A stretch of 64,000 nucleotides of DNA from an uncultured Aeromonadaceae bacterium (GCA_945957385.1 CAMFKP010000001.1:79154-143153), one strand, 5' to 3'. Counted from the stretch's first letter, positions 53,269-62,420 are shown. Numbers and translations: made by a program. The notes: generated by a model not told the origin, from the letters alone.

Positions 53269-54677
53269 TGGGTGTTCCCTTTACGATATACATTGTTTAG
53301 GAAGTAAATACCAACATCTTTGTTTCGATATGCTTTAAACGTGTCAGGCAGGTTCACATTGCGGCGAGCAATTTCAGCGCCGATTGCAACACCCACTTCA
53401 CCAATCGCAATACCTGCAACCTCTTTGGAATTGAGGGGGTCTTTACGTGTGATTACCTGCTCTTTGCCTCCGACATCGCTATAGATAATGTCGCCGCTTT
53501 GAGCATTGATGGTGGCGGCCTTACCAATACCCGTTAGTAATGAAGCAGCGAACAGAGCGCCATATCGCCTGAAATAATGACGATCAATGTCATCAGCCAA
53601 TGCCGTTGAAAGATCAGAGGCGGAAAGAACCAGAGCGTCAATGTTATACATCTCTCCCTTGTATTGCATTCTGGTTAATTTTGCAGAGATATTGTCATTG
53701 CCACGGTTAATACGGCCAAATGCTTTTGCGCCAGAAAACTGACCACCTCGAATGGTAACTGCGACATCCAAGGCACCTGTATCTGTGTCAATGCCAAGAT
53801 CAAAAGTGCCGTAAGCGGATGAGCCGGCCAAGATAATTGGTTTGCCCTGCCCAGTTGAATTGGGGGTTGAATTCCCAGAAGTAGGCATGGATACCTGAGC
53901 AGCATTTGGTTTGGCCTCAGGTGGTTTATACGCAGGAAATTCGACGCGGGTGTACGAGCCCTTGAAGGTATCGCCAGATGTATCTTTGAAAATAGAGGAT
54001 ACCTGCTTGTTGACTTCAGTACGTATTTCCGTTGAGATCCGAGCCATATTCTGCTGATATTGACGATATTCCTGAGCAGTCATCAGTGTGGATTGCCCAT
54101 TTGAGTCAACTACTTCATACATCTGCACAGGTTGTGAAGGGTTTGGGTTGGATTGCGGCTGTGCCTCTGCAGAGGCATTAGGTTTGGCGGAATTGCCAGA
54201 GCGGGCGGCCTCTCGCTCTTTAAGCATCTGAGCATAGCGCTGCTCTTCCAAAGTCTGCGCAGTGATTGATTCAGAGGCCTTTTGTGCTTCTTTAGTATTG
54301 AGAGATGCAACGGGTGTTCCAGATTGGCCTACGCCACTTGCTTGAGCACCACTAGCAATGGTAACTGGTGAGCCAATGTATGCCTCACCCTTTTCCTTTG
54401 CGGCGGAGGCAGCAATCTGCTGAGCACGGAATTTTGCTTTAGCCTCTTCAGCTGAAGCAACTTCCGATGACTTCTGGATTTGAGCTCCCTTGATAGTATC
54501 TGCAGTGCTTGGATCTTTGTCGGATGCTTTTTCTTTTCTAGGGGACAAAAGCATGAAAGAACCAACCAGCATAAGGGCTGCGAGCACGAGACCAGCAATA
54601 ATGTATACGCGCCCTCTTGTGCCCTTGCCGATGCTTTTATCGACATTGAGCTGGGCAACTTTTTCATCCTGTCTCAT
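53265..54677 (-). CDS. traO: DotG/IcmE (TraO)-like core channel protein
   Basis: 470 residues. One N-terminal membrane segment (about 22-46), a long linker, and a C-terminal domain of the VirB10/TrbI type: AYGTFDLGIDTDTGALDVAV, IRGGQFSGAKAFGRIN, and LDALV-like strands ending in a helix with GALFAASLLTGIGKA. This forms the channel through the periplasm in type IVB systems. Compared with Legionella DotG it lacks the long pentapeptide-repeat region, as IncI TraO does. It overlaps traN by ATGA. Confidence 0.85.
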   Translation of the reverse strand: MRQDEKVAQLNVDKSIGKGTRGRVYIIAGLVLAALMLVGSFMLLSPRKEKASDKDPSTADTIKGAQIQKSSEVASAEEAKAKFRAQQIAASAAKEKGEAYIGSPVTIASGAQASGVGQSGTPVASLNTKEAQKASESITAQTLEEQRYAQMLKEREAARSGNSAKPNASAEAQPQSNPNPSQPVQMYEVVDSNGQSTLMTAQEYRQYQQNMARISTEIRTEVNKQVSSIFKDTSGDTFKGSYTRVEFPAYKPPEAKPNAAQVSMPTSGNSTPNSTGQGKPIILAGSSAYGTFDLGIDTDTGALDVAVTIRGGQFSGAKAFGRINRGNDNISAKLTRMQYKGEMYNIDALVLSASDLSTALADDIDRHYFRRYGALFAASLLTGIGKAATINAQSGDIIYSDVGGKEQVITRKDPLNSKEVAGIAIGEVGVAIGAEIARRNVNLPDTFKAYRNKDVGIYFLNNVYRKGNTQ

Positions 54678-55738
54678 TTAGAACTCCCAGGCATTTCGTT
54701 TAATGTAATTGATTGTGGTTTGCCATTTGCAGACCACAAGAGTGTACGAACATTGGGGATGCGATATACCCGAACACCCGAGGAAGCACCACCGATAGCT
54801 GTGTATGCTGGTGTGATTAAATCATTGGCAGTGCGAAGATAAATCGATCCATTGAAAAGCCATGCTACTTTCTGAGGATCTGAGCCGGCATAAAGAGGTT
54901 TAGCACCGACTGGAATCTGGCCATAAAGAAACTGATCAATATATTGGTCGTACTTGATGGCATTGGGATTTTGAGCGGTTGGGCGTATTTTCGCAGCTGG
55001 GTTTCGACCCTCTACCCTGAGGTCTACTCGGTTATCGACTGTTGTACCTTGAGCGATTTGGATGACCATTGTGATCGGGGATGTTTCGCGACCCTGCAAA
55101 ATGATCGATACGTTACCGTAGCCATATGGCTTTTCAGGCTGAATACGGAATACATTGGTTGGAGCCGATGGCTTGTTGTTTACATCAGGTGAGCTAAAGC
55201 TATTCTTATCAAACGAAACATCTGCAATTGGCCACGCTGTCCCCTCGTTATCTACAAATACAAGCGTGGTTAGCATCCCCATCAATGTATTGAGCATTGG
55301 AGGTTCGTCTGGAATATCCATAGGGACTTCGAGACGGCGATTTACAGGTTTTGGAACGTAGCCTCGCGGATAAGGGTAGCTTTGCTCCATGCGAGCACCC
55401 TGAAGCGTGGATTTGATGTCGTTAATTTGCTCTGGTTGCAAAACGCTTGAGGTTTGGTAGCCAGTGATAGAGTCCGCGACATCTTTAGCCAATGCCGCAG
55501 GGGGCACAACGTCTGGAGGCATTTTGGCACGCGGCACGATAATTGGCGGCGGCGGCTTAACTGTTGGGGCAGGCTGTGAAGCATTGTTGGATCTGGGCTT
55601 GCCTGGATCTGTAGAGTCAGCAGGCTGTGGCGCAGGTGTAGCCTTAGGCGGAATTGGGGCCGGCACGGTGGCAATAGCGACTTGGCAGACCATTAAGGTG
55701 GTCATGAGCGCGGCTAGACTTTTTTTCGTGTTTTTCAT
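54674..55738 (-). CDS. traN: DotH/IcmK (TraN)-like core protein
   Basis: 354 residues with a signal peptide (about 1-23), a proline-rich linker to about residue 80 and a conserved C-terminal part containing TTLVFVDNEGTAWPI, typical of DotH/IcmK, and strands with PYGYGNVSIIL. It should form the outer-membrane core together with DotC and DotD, which are not in the window. Confidence 0.85.
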   Translation of the reverse strand: MKNTKKSLAALMTTLMVCQVAIATVPAPIPPKATPAPQPADSTDPGKPRSNNASQPAPTVKPPPPIIVPRAKMPPDVVPPAALAKDVADSITGYQTSSVLQPEQINDIKSTLQGARMEQSYPYPRGYVPKPVNRRLEVPMDIPDEPPMLNTLMGMLTTLVFVDNEGTAWPIADVSFDKNSFSSPDVNNKPSAPTNVFRIQPEKPYGYGNVSIILQGRETSPITMVIQIAQGTTVDNRVDLRVEGRNPAAKIRPTAQNPNAIKYDQYIDQFLYGQIPVGAKPLYAGSDPQKVAWLFNGSIYLRTANDLITPAYTAIGGASSGVRVYRIPNVRTLLWSANGKPQSITLNEMPGSSK

Positions 55739-55753
55739 AAAAAATCCCGTAAT

Positions 55754-56518
55754 TTATTCTGCTCGCGCAGCAAGTGAAATGCTATCGACAGCAATCCCAC
55801 GGTAATTGGCAGGATTTGGAGGAATCTGTTTAATACGCATCTCAGCGACGTATGTAAGTGGTGGCTGGTCTTTCAAACCTGCTTTGATATGGACATCCAC
55901 CGGAATTTGGACAATCCATTGATAGACACCAGATTTGCCTTGGCCGGCAGAAAGTATCTGGTAGCGTGACGAAGGAGCAGGCTGGAATGTTGCGATAGCA
56001 CCATTTTTAACAACGAGATCCAAAATATCCGAAGTCTCAAACGCACGTAGGTATTGATTTCTGAATTCGTCGGTGAGGTATTTTGCTGCATTGTTGTTCA
56101 CCTGACGCTTCCAGTTCACAGAGTCAAAGGAACCAAGTTCTAGAATTGCTTCTGCTGCAAATGCTTGGACTGTTGGCGTTCCAACATAGGGCTTATCAAG
56201 TGTTGGAATGCGGCAAAGTTGCTTTGCCCCATCGGCAGTCGTCGCCACAGGAACTTCTTTAGGAGAGACAGCAAACCCATAAAGCATAAGCACATTGGCA
56301 ATAACAGAGACGGATAAGGAAATGGCCAAGATGATTGTTGCTTTGGAGCGTGTTTCTCGCTCTTGTGTTTGCGCATCAATTGCTTGTTGCTGCAAATGAT
56401 GATTTCCTTCAGCCTGACCAGCTTTGAACTGGGCTTCGGTTATTTGTGTCATAACGCCGCCATTCTTCTCATCGAGATGAGGTGTTGCATTATGATTCGC
56501 ATCTTTTTGACCAGACAT
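55754..56518 (-). CDS. traM: DotI/IcmL (TraM)-like inner-membrane protein
   Basis: 254 residues. A cytoplasmic N-terminus with about 58 residues, one membrane helix (60-82), and a periplasmic NTF2-like domain (DSVNWKRQVNNNAAKYLTDEF, then YQWIVQIPVDVHIKAG), as in DotI and VirB8. GGGGAAG lies before ATG 56518. It nucleates the inner-membrane complex. Confidence 0.85.
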   Translation of the reverse strand: MSGQKDANHNATPHLDEKNGGVMTQITEAQFKAGQAEGNHHLQQQAIDAQTQERETRSKATIILAISLSVSVIANVLMLYGFAVSPKEVPVATTADGAKQLCRIPTLDKPYVGTPTVQAFAAEAILELGSFDSVNWKRQVNNNAAKYLTDEFRNQYLRAFETSDILDLVVKNGAIATFQPAPSSRYQILSAGQGKSGVYQWIVQIPVDVHIKAGLKDQPPLTYVAEMRIKQIPPNPANYRGIAVDSISLAARAE

Positions 56519-56541
56519 CTAGGTGCTTCCCCTTCAATTCT

Positions 56542-56841
56542 TTATTTAGATAATTTGCAGGAATAAATGGTGCCATCAGTTGCATATAGGTCTTCTACAT
56601 CAACAGAAACCGTGATGGAGACCAAAAGCAGATTGAGTAGGCCACTGATAACTAACAGAGCACCAATCCAGACTATTGCCTTGTTGGTGACATATCGAAA
56701 TGTTGCTTGGTATCGCTTCGATAATGGCCTGATTTGACTTGAAGGCTTCCCCCATGCCGAGTCCGACAAATTTGGCATGGCTTCTTCCGGCAAATCATTA
56801 GTTTGTGGGTCACTCTGATTAGTGTTGGTGGTCACGCCCAT
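56542..56841 (-). CDS. Small one-helix membrane protein before traM
   Basis: 99 residues with one membrane helix (about 57-79) preceded by a basic cytoplasmic part and followed by a short outer tail with one cysteine (SCKLSK). The first gene of the conjugation block, in the position of IncI traK/traL or icmT-like genes; no sequence motif proves equivalence. An internal ATG (56779) is a possible start. Confidence 0.55.
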   Translation of the reverse strand: MGVTTNTNQSDPQTNDLPEEAMPNLSDSAWGKPSSQIRPLSKRYQATFRYVTNKAIVWIGALLVISGLLNLLLVSITVSVDVEDLYATDGTIYSCKLSK

Positions 56842-57236
56842 AGTCCAGTTACTGAAATCGTCGTGATTTTACAGCGGCATATCTTGTTTCCCGCTTTTTT
56901 CGCGTCACTTCACAAAGTAAGTTTTGATAGATGCCATATTTGCAACAGTGGGCATACCGTAATGGAAGGAACCTCAGGGGTGGCGTGTGCGGTGAGGCAA
57001 AACGCAAAGTTTTGTGTTGTTTTTGTGCCGCGCAACGTCACGCAAACGGGGTTAAATGATCATTTTTTGCGGCAAAGTGGGGTGTAGGATACTGTTTGTG
57101 TTTTGGTTGGATACATTTTGCCTGTGATATAGGTGTTTGCACTTACTAGCGATCTTCACAACGTTGATTTGGCGAGACAAAATGCACCAAAGTCTCATGT
57201 CGAGACTGTTCAGAGAACATCAACCGGAGATGAGTG
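56842..57236. promoter_or_regulatory. Divergent control region of the conjugation genes
   Basis: 395 bases between divergent genes. On the - strand the exact 19-bp motif TTTGTGAAGTGACGCGAAA is at 56916-56898, about 57 bases before the 56841 start, with a possible -10 TAAAAT near 56870. On the + strand a promoter TTGGTT (57103-57108), 17 bases, GATATA (57126-57131) precedes the 57237 gene. A short hairpin AGTCTC-ATGTC-GAGACT (57191-57207) lies in that leader, and ATGATCAT palindrome at about 57055-57062 may be an operator. Confidence 0.6.
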
Positions 57237-57635
57237 ATGAAATTGCTTAAACGTTTATTTTCAAACGCTTGCATTGGTGCATTTGCGTTTGCCTACTCTC
57301 ACGCGGCCATGGCAGGCACGCGGGGCGGCTACGACGCAACTAAAGGTAGCGGCGATGAGTTGCTGAAGTATTCTGAATCAGCTGGTACATCACAGAAGCT
57401 GACCAAAACCACCGGCAATATCGCTGCACTGTTGTCAGACGGCCTGAATTTGGTTCTGATCGGTTTTACAGCAGTGGGTATTGGTCTGGTTGGTTTCTCG
57501 ATCTGGGCGATCTACAAAGCGTCTGTCGATGAGCGCGAAACACCTAAGAAAGCAATCGCGGGGATCTTTGTTGGCGCAGCTATGACTGCAGTAACAACGA
57601 TTTCATTCCTGGCGCGTAACAACCTGGTCGGCTAA
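57237..57635 (+). CDS. Second DotP/IcmD (TraR)-like protein, pilin-like
   Basis: 132 residues from ATG 57237 (GGAG seven bases upstream). It has a signal peptide cleaved near residue 26 (AMAG), then a short polar region and two membrane helices (70-93, 106-126). SDGLNLVLIGFTAVGIGLVGFSIWAIYK matches the 51538 protein. Shape and size are those of a VirB2/TraR-like pilin or channel subunit. It stands alone with its own promoter, leader hairpin and terminator, and its codon use is more regular than its neighbours, consistent with high expression. Confidence 0.7.
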   Translation: MKLLKRLFSNACIGAFAFAYSHAAMAGTRGGYDATKGSGDELLKYSESAGTSQKLTKTTGNIAALLSDGLNLVLIGFTAVGIGLVGFSIWAIYKASVDERETPKKAIAGIFVGAAMTAVTTISFLARNNLVG

Positions 57636-57664
57636 GCGTAATCCAGCAATAGCTTATATGAAGA

Positions 57665-57696
57665 AAAACTGGCTGAAATTGGCCAGTTTTTTTTTG
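57665..57696 (+). terminator. Rho-independent terminator
   Basis: AAAACTGGC and GCCAGTTTT pair around a short loop and a run of T follows. It ends the single-gene unit of the pilin-like gene. Confidence 0.85.
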
Positions 57697-57709
57697 CTTG
57701 ATGTAATTT

Positions 57710-57973
57710 ATGAGCGGCACCATGAAAATAACTGCGGTGAATGCATTAAGGGTAATTGCTCCGTGTACACCCTTTCTTGCAGTAGTTGGCTTGATATCTA
57801 GTTTAGGCGTAGCATGGCTAACGTTTGCAGCTATATCACTGTTTCCATTATCTTTTTTTGCACTAAAGTTGAAAGCAAAATTCTCTCTGAGATTGGCATT
57901 ACTAGGGGCCAACCTGCTTTCGTTCTTGGCGATTGGGGCTCTATTTTTGTTCTTTGGGAAGAGTCTAGTTTAG
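57710..57973 (+). CDS. Small multi-helix membrane protein
   Basis: 87 residues almost fully hydrophobic, with three predicted membrane helices (about 12-32, 34-52, 62-84). No family recognised. It might be an entry-exclusion or assembly factor given its place next to the pilin-like gene, but there is no direct evidence. An in-frame ATG at 57722 is an alternative start. Confidence 0.5.
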   Translation: MSGTMKITAVNALRVIAPCTPFLAVVGLISSLGVAWLTFAAISLFPLSFFALKLKAKFSLRLALLGANLLSFLAIGALFLFFGKSLV

Positions 57974-58155
57974 TAAGGTGAAAATTTACCCCTTGAATAC
58001 TGGCAACATGTGACATAGGATTCACCCAATTAAACCCGTTTTTGGGTAGATCCGGTGTAGCCTTGTTTGCCGACGAAGTTGTGATCATCTACTTCTTCTG
58101 CTGTCAAAAAGGGCCGTACAACCGGCTTTGAAAGATAGCGATTAGAGGTAGTGAT

Positions 58156-58869
58156 ATGAGTAGCCTTCCCCCTCCCCTGCGTAGATTCACAGATCCGACT
58201 CGCACTGAACCGACTGGCGATGATCTTCGACAATTGCAGCAATTGATTGCAAATAAAGAACGAGAATTACCTGAAGGTAAACGTTTGAATGCTATTTATT
58301 CGAGTCATCTTCGGGCGGCTGGCCGTGATGTTGAGACTGATGTCGAGAATATGCATCTAGCATCATCTAGTTTGCTGGCTTCATTAACTGGGCTCAATAT
58401 TGCAAATCCAAACAGTCGATTCTCTGGGTCTAGGACATTTAGACGTTGGGTAGGCGCTGGCGAACAGAACGCTAATATCCCTTACGCAATTTGGATGCTG
58501 TTGATTTATTTGGCTGGTTATGGGCATCTATGGTTCGACAAAGCAGATTACCCAACCTTCAGAAATCGTGATACCCCTGACGGCCTAAGGAATGTAACAC
58601 TTGTGCCTGCAGCAATTTGGGAGCGTCCGACTCGGGATGAAATCCGAATTGTTGAGCAACTGATTGGTGAAAATCTTGGTCTTGAAAATAGATCAGGCCA
58701 GGCCATGAACGTTTTTATTGCTGGGTATACGGGCCTGACTGTTGATAAACGAAACACATCTAGGACATACAGGAAATACCTTGAAGGGAAGCTTCCACTG
58801 CCTTATGCAGTATGGGTGATGATGGTATATATGGCAGGCCTTGGCATGATTCTGGATAAAGAACTTTAA
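58156..58869 (+). CDS. Protein with tandemly duplicated helical domain
   Basis: 237 residues from ATG 58156 (GAGG upstream). Two related halves are visible: RTFRRWVGAGE...IPYAIWMLLIYLAGYG at about 96-125 and RTYRKYLEGK..LPYAVWVMMVYMAGLG at about 202-232, each preceded by a TGL(N/T) segment. The pattern is like XRE-type helix-turn-helix units. It may be a repressor or other DNA-binding protein that binds as an internal dimer. It is followed after 17 bases by the next gene. Confidence 0.6.
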   Translation: MSSLPPPLRRFTDPTRTEPTGDDLRQLQQLIANKERELPEGKRLNAIYSSHLRAAGRDVETDVENMHLASSSLLASLTGLNIANPNSRFSGSRTFRRWVGAGEQNANIPYAIWMLLIYLAGYGHLWFDKADYPTFRNRDTPDGLRNVTLVPAAIWERPTRDEIRIVEQLIGENLGLENRSGQAMNVFIAGYTGLTVDKRNTSRTYRKYLEGKLPLPYAVWVMMVYMAGLGMILDKEL

Positions 58870-58886
58870 ATCTTTTTGGAGCTAAA

Positions 58887-59300
58887 ATGATTCCAGTAAT
58901 TGATGTCATCGAGGTACGTGGGGACATGCGAAAGCGGTTTCTTTGGCGTCATTTCGGGATTACTGGAAATCCTGTTTTGATATCTATCATTGAGCAATAT
59001 AAAAAACTTGGTAAAGATCCCACATTATGCATATGGGAATTTATAGAAGCAGACAGTGGGAATGTTGCATATGTGCGACCTAAAGAAGCGGAAAATAGCA
59101 TAAATTCCGTAGATTTCATTGGGTTGACATGCACTATGGGGGCTCTAGCTTCTATTATCAAGCAGAATGGCAACTATCCACCAAACGGTTCGACTCAACG
59201 GCTCATGGAAAAGTTCGCGAATTTAGAAAGATTTGCTCTGGCAAGGTTGGGCCATGATGGGTTCATGAAAATCTATGAAACTATTGATCAGCTTGCATAG
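58887..59300 (+). CDS. Hypothetical protein
   Basis: 137 residues with GGAG before ATG 58887. Soluble, mixed alpha/beta, no recognised family. It is in an apparent operon with the duplicated-domain protein upstream and the sulfatase downstream (five-base gap). Confidence 0.55.
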   Translation: MIPVIDVIEVRGDMRKRFLWRHFGITGNPVLISIIEQYKKLGKDPTLCIWEFIEADSGNVAYVRPKEAENSINSVDFIGLTCTMGALASIIKQNGNYPPNGSTQRLMEKFANLERFALARLGHDGFMKIYETIDQLA

Positions 59301-59305
59301 TTTTT

Positions 59306-61048
59306 ATGAACAAAAATAATACCAACTTATTATTCAAGCTGTCGTTCAATTTCATAGCTATAGTGCTTGTTCTTTTTGCAATCATATTTTCTCAATTCGG
59401 GATTGATGGCGAATGCAACGGGATACGCATTGCAATGGCATCGCTTATTTTTTTAGTGTTCCTACCACTATCTGGATATGTCGGCTCTTTTTTCATCTCC
59501 ACCCTGTTAATTGCAATATTTAACTCAATAAGCGAAATCAAGGAAGCGGCGACAGGAAAACCACTATCTGTACCTGATATTCTCATGGGTGGCGGAGAGG
59601 GAAATCTACTCGGGTACGCAACAGATAAACTTATAATCCTTGTTTTCACTCTTATAGTTACCATTGCAATATTGGTTTTATGGAGGATAAAAAGCAGGTC
59701 AAAAATAAAAACACCACCGGTTTTCTCAATAGCATGCAGCACCGTTTCAGCCTTATTTTTTACAATATCTTTAAGTGGGAGCGCAGTTGCCACTCATGTA
59801 ATGAGCGTCATGGGGGCTAAATGGGTAATCTATGACGATCTTGCAAATAAGAACATGAATGGCATAGTGGCTCATTTGCTTTTTAGTGCAAGAGATATTG
59901 AAATTCCTAAAAAAACAGATATTGAATTCAGAAGAAATAACATTGAGAAAAGGTCGAAAGGGACAAACCCAGATATATTTGTTGTGATGTGTGAAGCATG
60001 CTTTACAGACGCAAGATTCAAAACAGCCATGGGCACACTGCCGAATTACGGCTTTATCGAATCGAATGTCATGAGCCCTGTATATGGCGGAGGGACATCT
60101 GAGACAGAATTCGAGCTGCTTACAGGATTTAGCTCGTTAGTGCTTCCTGAAAACGATTATCAGATTTACGGGAATCTCTATAGAGACAAAATGGACACAT
60201 TGCCATCTGCCCTTAAATCTGCAGGATATGAAACGCACGCACTACATAATTTTAAATCCTGGTTCTGGAAACGTAATGTCATTTACCCAAAGATGGGTTT
60301 CGACAAATCAATTTTTATTGAATCTATGGGGCCGCATTTTTCCGAGAAGGTTTTCTCCAAGGGAGGCGTATTAACCCAAATTACGGCCAATCAAATCAAT
60401 GAGGGGAATGATGATGTTTGGCCTTCAGATGGAATTCTTTACAGAACAGTAGCAAATGAATATAACGCCAGCTCCAATAAGCCGCAATTCTTCTTCCTTG
60501 TAACGGTTATGACGCATGGCCCGTATTCTGGAAACACAAAAAAAGGCAACACTTCAGAAGAAGTTATTCGCTACAAGAGCAGAATGGAAGCAGCAATTAA
60601 TGAATATATAAAATTCGTTAAAACGGTTGACTCCATGTCCAGAAAGAAAGGCAAAAAAAGCGTCTTTATTATTTTTGGAGACCATAAGCCTGGTATAACG
60701 AAAGCGCTTATAGAATCAGGCATATTTGACAAGACTTACATTAAGAATGAGTCAAGTTACATATTCAAAGATTCAATCACGAAGTCGCAGAATAGAAATA
60801 TCTTCACAGTACCCTTATACGCAATGTCATCGGACTCCAATTTTAGAGCCGAAGAGTTTGTTAGGGCTGTTGAAGGAAGACCAATATTCTGTCTTGGGGC
60901 TGAAATTGAAAAGGCAACAACAGCGAATGACGATTTCTTTTCAACTGTGAGAAACAGATGCGAAAGCCCAGATAAGTTTTTTTATACATCGGGCAACTGG
61001 GCTTCTCAAGTTTTCCCAACTGGTCTAATTGCCAAACGTCTATTTTAG
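59306..61048 (+). CDS. LTA-synthase-like sulfatase-family membrane enzyme
   Basis: 580 residues. Four to five N-terminal membrane helices (up to about residue 180) anchor a sulfatase/phosphoglycerol-transferase domain (about 220-540). Likely metal and catalytic residues are E230 (VMCEA), nucleophile T264 (GGGTSETEF), the THGPY motif and D459/H460 (FGDHKPG). Family members transfer phosphoglycerol or phosphoethanolamine to surface glycans or lipids, in Gram-negatives for example to periplasmic glucans (OpgB) or LPS. Carriage on a plasmid suggests modification of the cell surface of the host. Its AT-rich composition differs from recA next to it, pointing to a separate origin. Confidence 0.8.
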   Translation: MNKNNTNLLFKLSFNFIAIVLVLFAIIFSQFGIDGECNGIRIAMASLIFLVFLPLSGYVGSFFISTLLIAIFNSISEIKEAATGKPLSVPDILMGGGEGNLLGYATDKLIILVFTLIVTIAILVLWRIKSRSKIKTPPVFSIACSTVSALFFTISLSGSAVATHVMSVMGAKWVIYDDLANKNMNGIVAHLLFSARDIEIPKKTDIEFRRNNIEKRSKGTNPDIFVVMCEACFTDARFKTAMGTLPNYGFIESNVMSPVYGGGTSETEFELLTGFSSLVLPENDYQIYGNLYRDKMDTLPSALKSAGYETHALHNFKSWFWKRNVIYPKMGFDKSIFIESMGPHFSEKVFSKGGVLTQITANQINEGNDDVWPSDGILYRTVANEYNASSNKPQFFFLVTVMTHGPYSGNTKKGNTSEEVIRYKSRMEAAINEYIKFVKTVDSMSRKKGKKSVFIIFGDHKPGITKALIESGIFDKTYIKNESSYIFKDSITKSQNRNIFTVPLYAMSSDSNFRAEEFVRAVEGRPIFCLGAEIEKATTANDDFFSTVRNRCESPDKFFYTSGNWASQVFPTGLIAKRLF

Positions 61049-61152
61049 TCCGTATGGTATTTTTTAGTCTTTGTTCTTGCAAATAGAAAATCAATAGGCT
61101 ACCATGGCCATTATGCAATTCAACGTAAGCCCTTCGGGCAAGGAGTAGCAAA

Positions 61153-62199
61153 ATGGCAGAAAATGAGCGTAGCAAGGCGCTTCAAGCAGCCCTAGCAACT
61201 ATCGAGAAACAGTTCGGTAAAGGCGCGATCATGAAGATGGGCGGCCATCAAAATGAAAGCAATCTCGAAGTTGTTTCAACAGGCTCAATTGGGCTTGACC
61301 TAGCTTTGGGTGTCGGCGGCCTACCTCGGGGCCGCATCATTGAAATCTTCGGGCCAGAGTCTTCTGGCAAAACGACACTGTGCCTACATGTGGTTGCCGA
61401 GGTTCAAAAACTGGGCGGCGTTGCCGCTTATATCGACGCCGAAAACGCACTCGACCCAATCTACGCACAAAAGCTGGGCGTGAATGTATCTGATATGCTG
61501 ATTTCTCAGCCGGATACCGGTGAGCAAGGGCTGGAAATCGCTGATATGCTGGTTCGATCTGGCGGGGTTGATCTCATTGTGGTGGATTCCGTTGCAGCGC
61601 TGACTCCCAAAGCAGAGATCGAAGGGGAAATGGGCGATGTGCATGTGGGCCTGCAAGCTCGTCTGATGAGCCAGGCGCTGCGTAAACTCACCGGTAACAT
61701 CAAACGTACTAACACTCTAGTGATCTTCATTAACCAGTTACGCATGAAAATCGGCGCAATGATGCCAGGGCAAAGTCCTGAAACCACCACCGGTGGTAAT
61801 GCGCTGAAATTCTATGCCTCTGTGCGGTTGGATATCCGCAGGATTGGTGCGGTAAAAAGAGGTGATGACACCATCGGCAACCAAACTAAAGTGAAGGTAG
61901 CTAAAAACAAGGTTTCGCCGCCGTTTCGTCTTGCTACATTCGATATATTGTATGGCGAAGGGATTTCCCGTGAAGGTGAGATCATCGAGCAAGGTGTCGC
62001 CAACAAGATCATCGATAAATCAGGTGCCTGGTATAGCTACAAGGGAAACAAGATTGGTCAAGGACTTGAAAACGCTCGTTTGTTCATCAAGGAAAACCCT
62101 CAGGTAGCGGATGAAATTCTTGTTAAACTGCGGGAAATTGCGGGTGGGTCATTTGCCACAACTGGCAAGGTGATCGAGGCCGAGGGGATTGCTGCTTAG
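61153..62199 (+). CDS. recA: RecA recombinase
   Basis: 348 residues, full length. All main features are present: [15 protein letters not shown]-terminal helix, Walker A GPESSGKT (67-74), [10 protein letters not shown], loop 1 and loop 2 regions, and an acidic C-terminus. It forms filaments on single-stranded DNA, promotes strand exchange and stimulates LexA and phage repressor self-cleavage. AAGGAG precedes ATG 61153. No LexA-type CTGT-N8-ACAG box is seen in the 104-base upstream gap. No recX follows. Its place on a conjugative element beside an unrelated sulfatase suggests a plasmid copy additional to the chromosomal one. Confidence 0.96.
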   Translation: MAENERSKALQAALATIEKQFGKGAIMKMGGHQNESNLEVVSTGSIGLDLALGVGGLPRGRIIEIFGPESSGKTTLCLHVVAEVQKLGGVAAYIDAENALDPIYAQKLGVNVSDMLISQPDTGEQGLEIADMLVRSGGVDLIVVDSVAALTPKAEIEGEMGDVHVGLQARLMSQALRKLTGNIKRTNTLVIFINQLRMKIGAMMPGQSPETTTGGNALKFYASVRLDIRRIGAVKRGDDTIGNQTKVKVAKNKVSPPFRLATFDILYGEGISREGEIIEQGVANKIIDKSGAWYSYKGNKIGQGLENARLFIKENPQVADEILVKLREIAGGSFATTGKVIEAEGIAA

Positions 62200-62236
62200 T
62201 TGGTGGCAATACATGCCTTAGTTTAAAAGTAGTGAG

Positions 62237-62292
62237 ACAGCTAGTTTACGCCATGGATGCGTTGATTCATGGACGAAACTAGCTGTTTTTTT
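62237..62292 (+). terminator. Long-stem terminator after recA
   Basis: ACAGCTAGTTT (62237-62247) and AAACTAGCTGT (62276-62286) form an 11-bp stem enclosing a second small hairpin (CCATG/CATGG), followed by seven T. Confidence 0.85.
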
Positions 62293-62420
62293 ATTCTCTA
62301 TTTTGAAATTCAAGAACAATTGCTTTGTTGTGGATATGCATTAGATGGCGATTGAGAACGCATGCGCCGATAAATCCATAATGTATTGTGGCATCATTTC
62401 TTTTTTTCGGAGAGCTTATT

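Noticed and set aside
61049..61152. LexA box before recA
   Set aside because: No CTGT-N8-ACAG or close match could be seen in the upstream gap.
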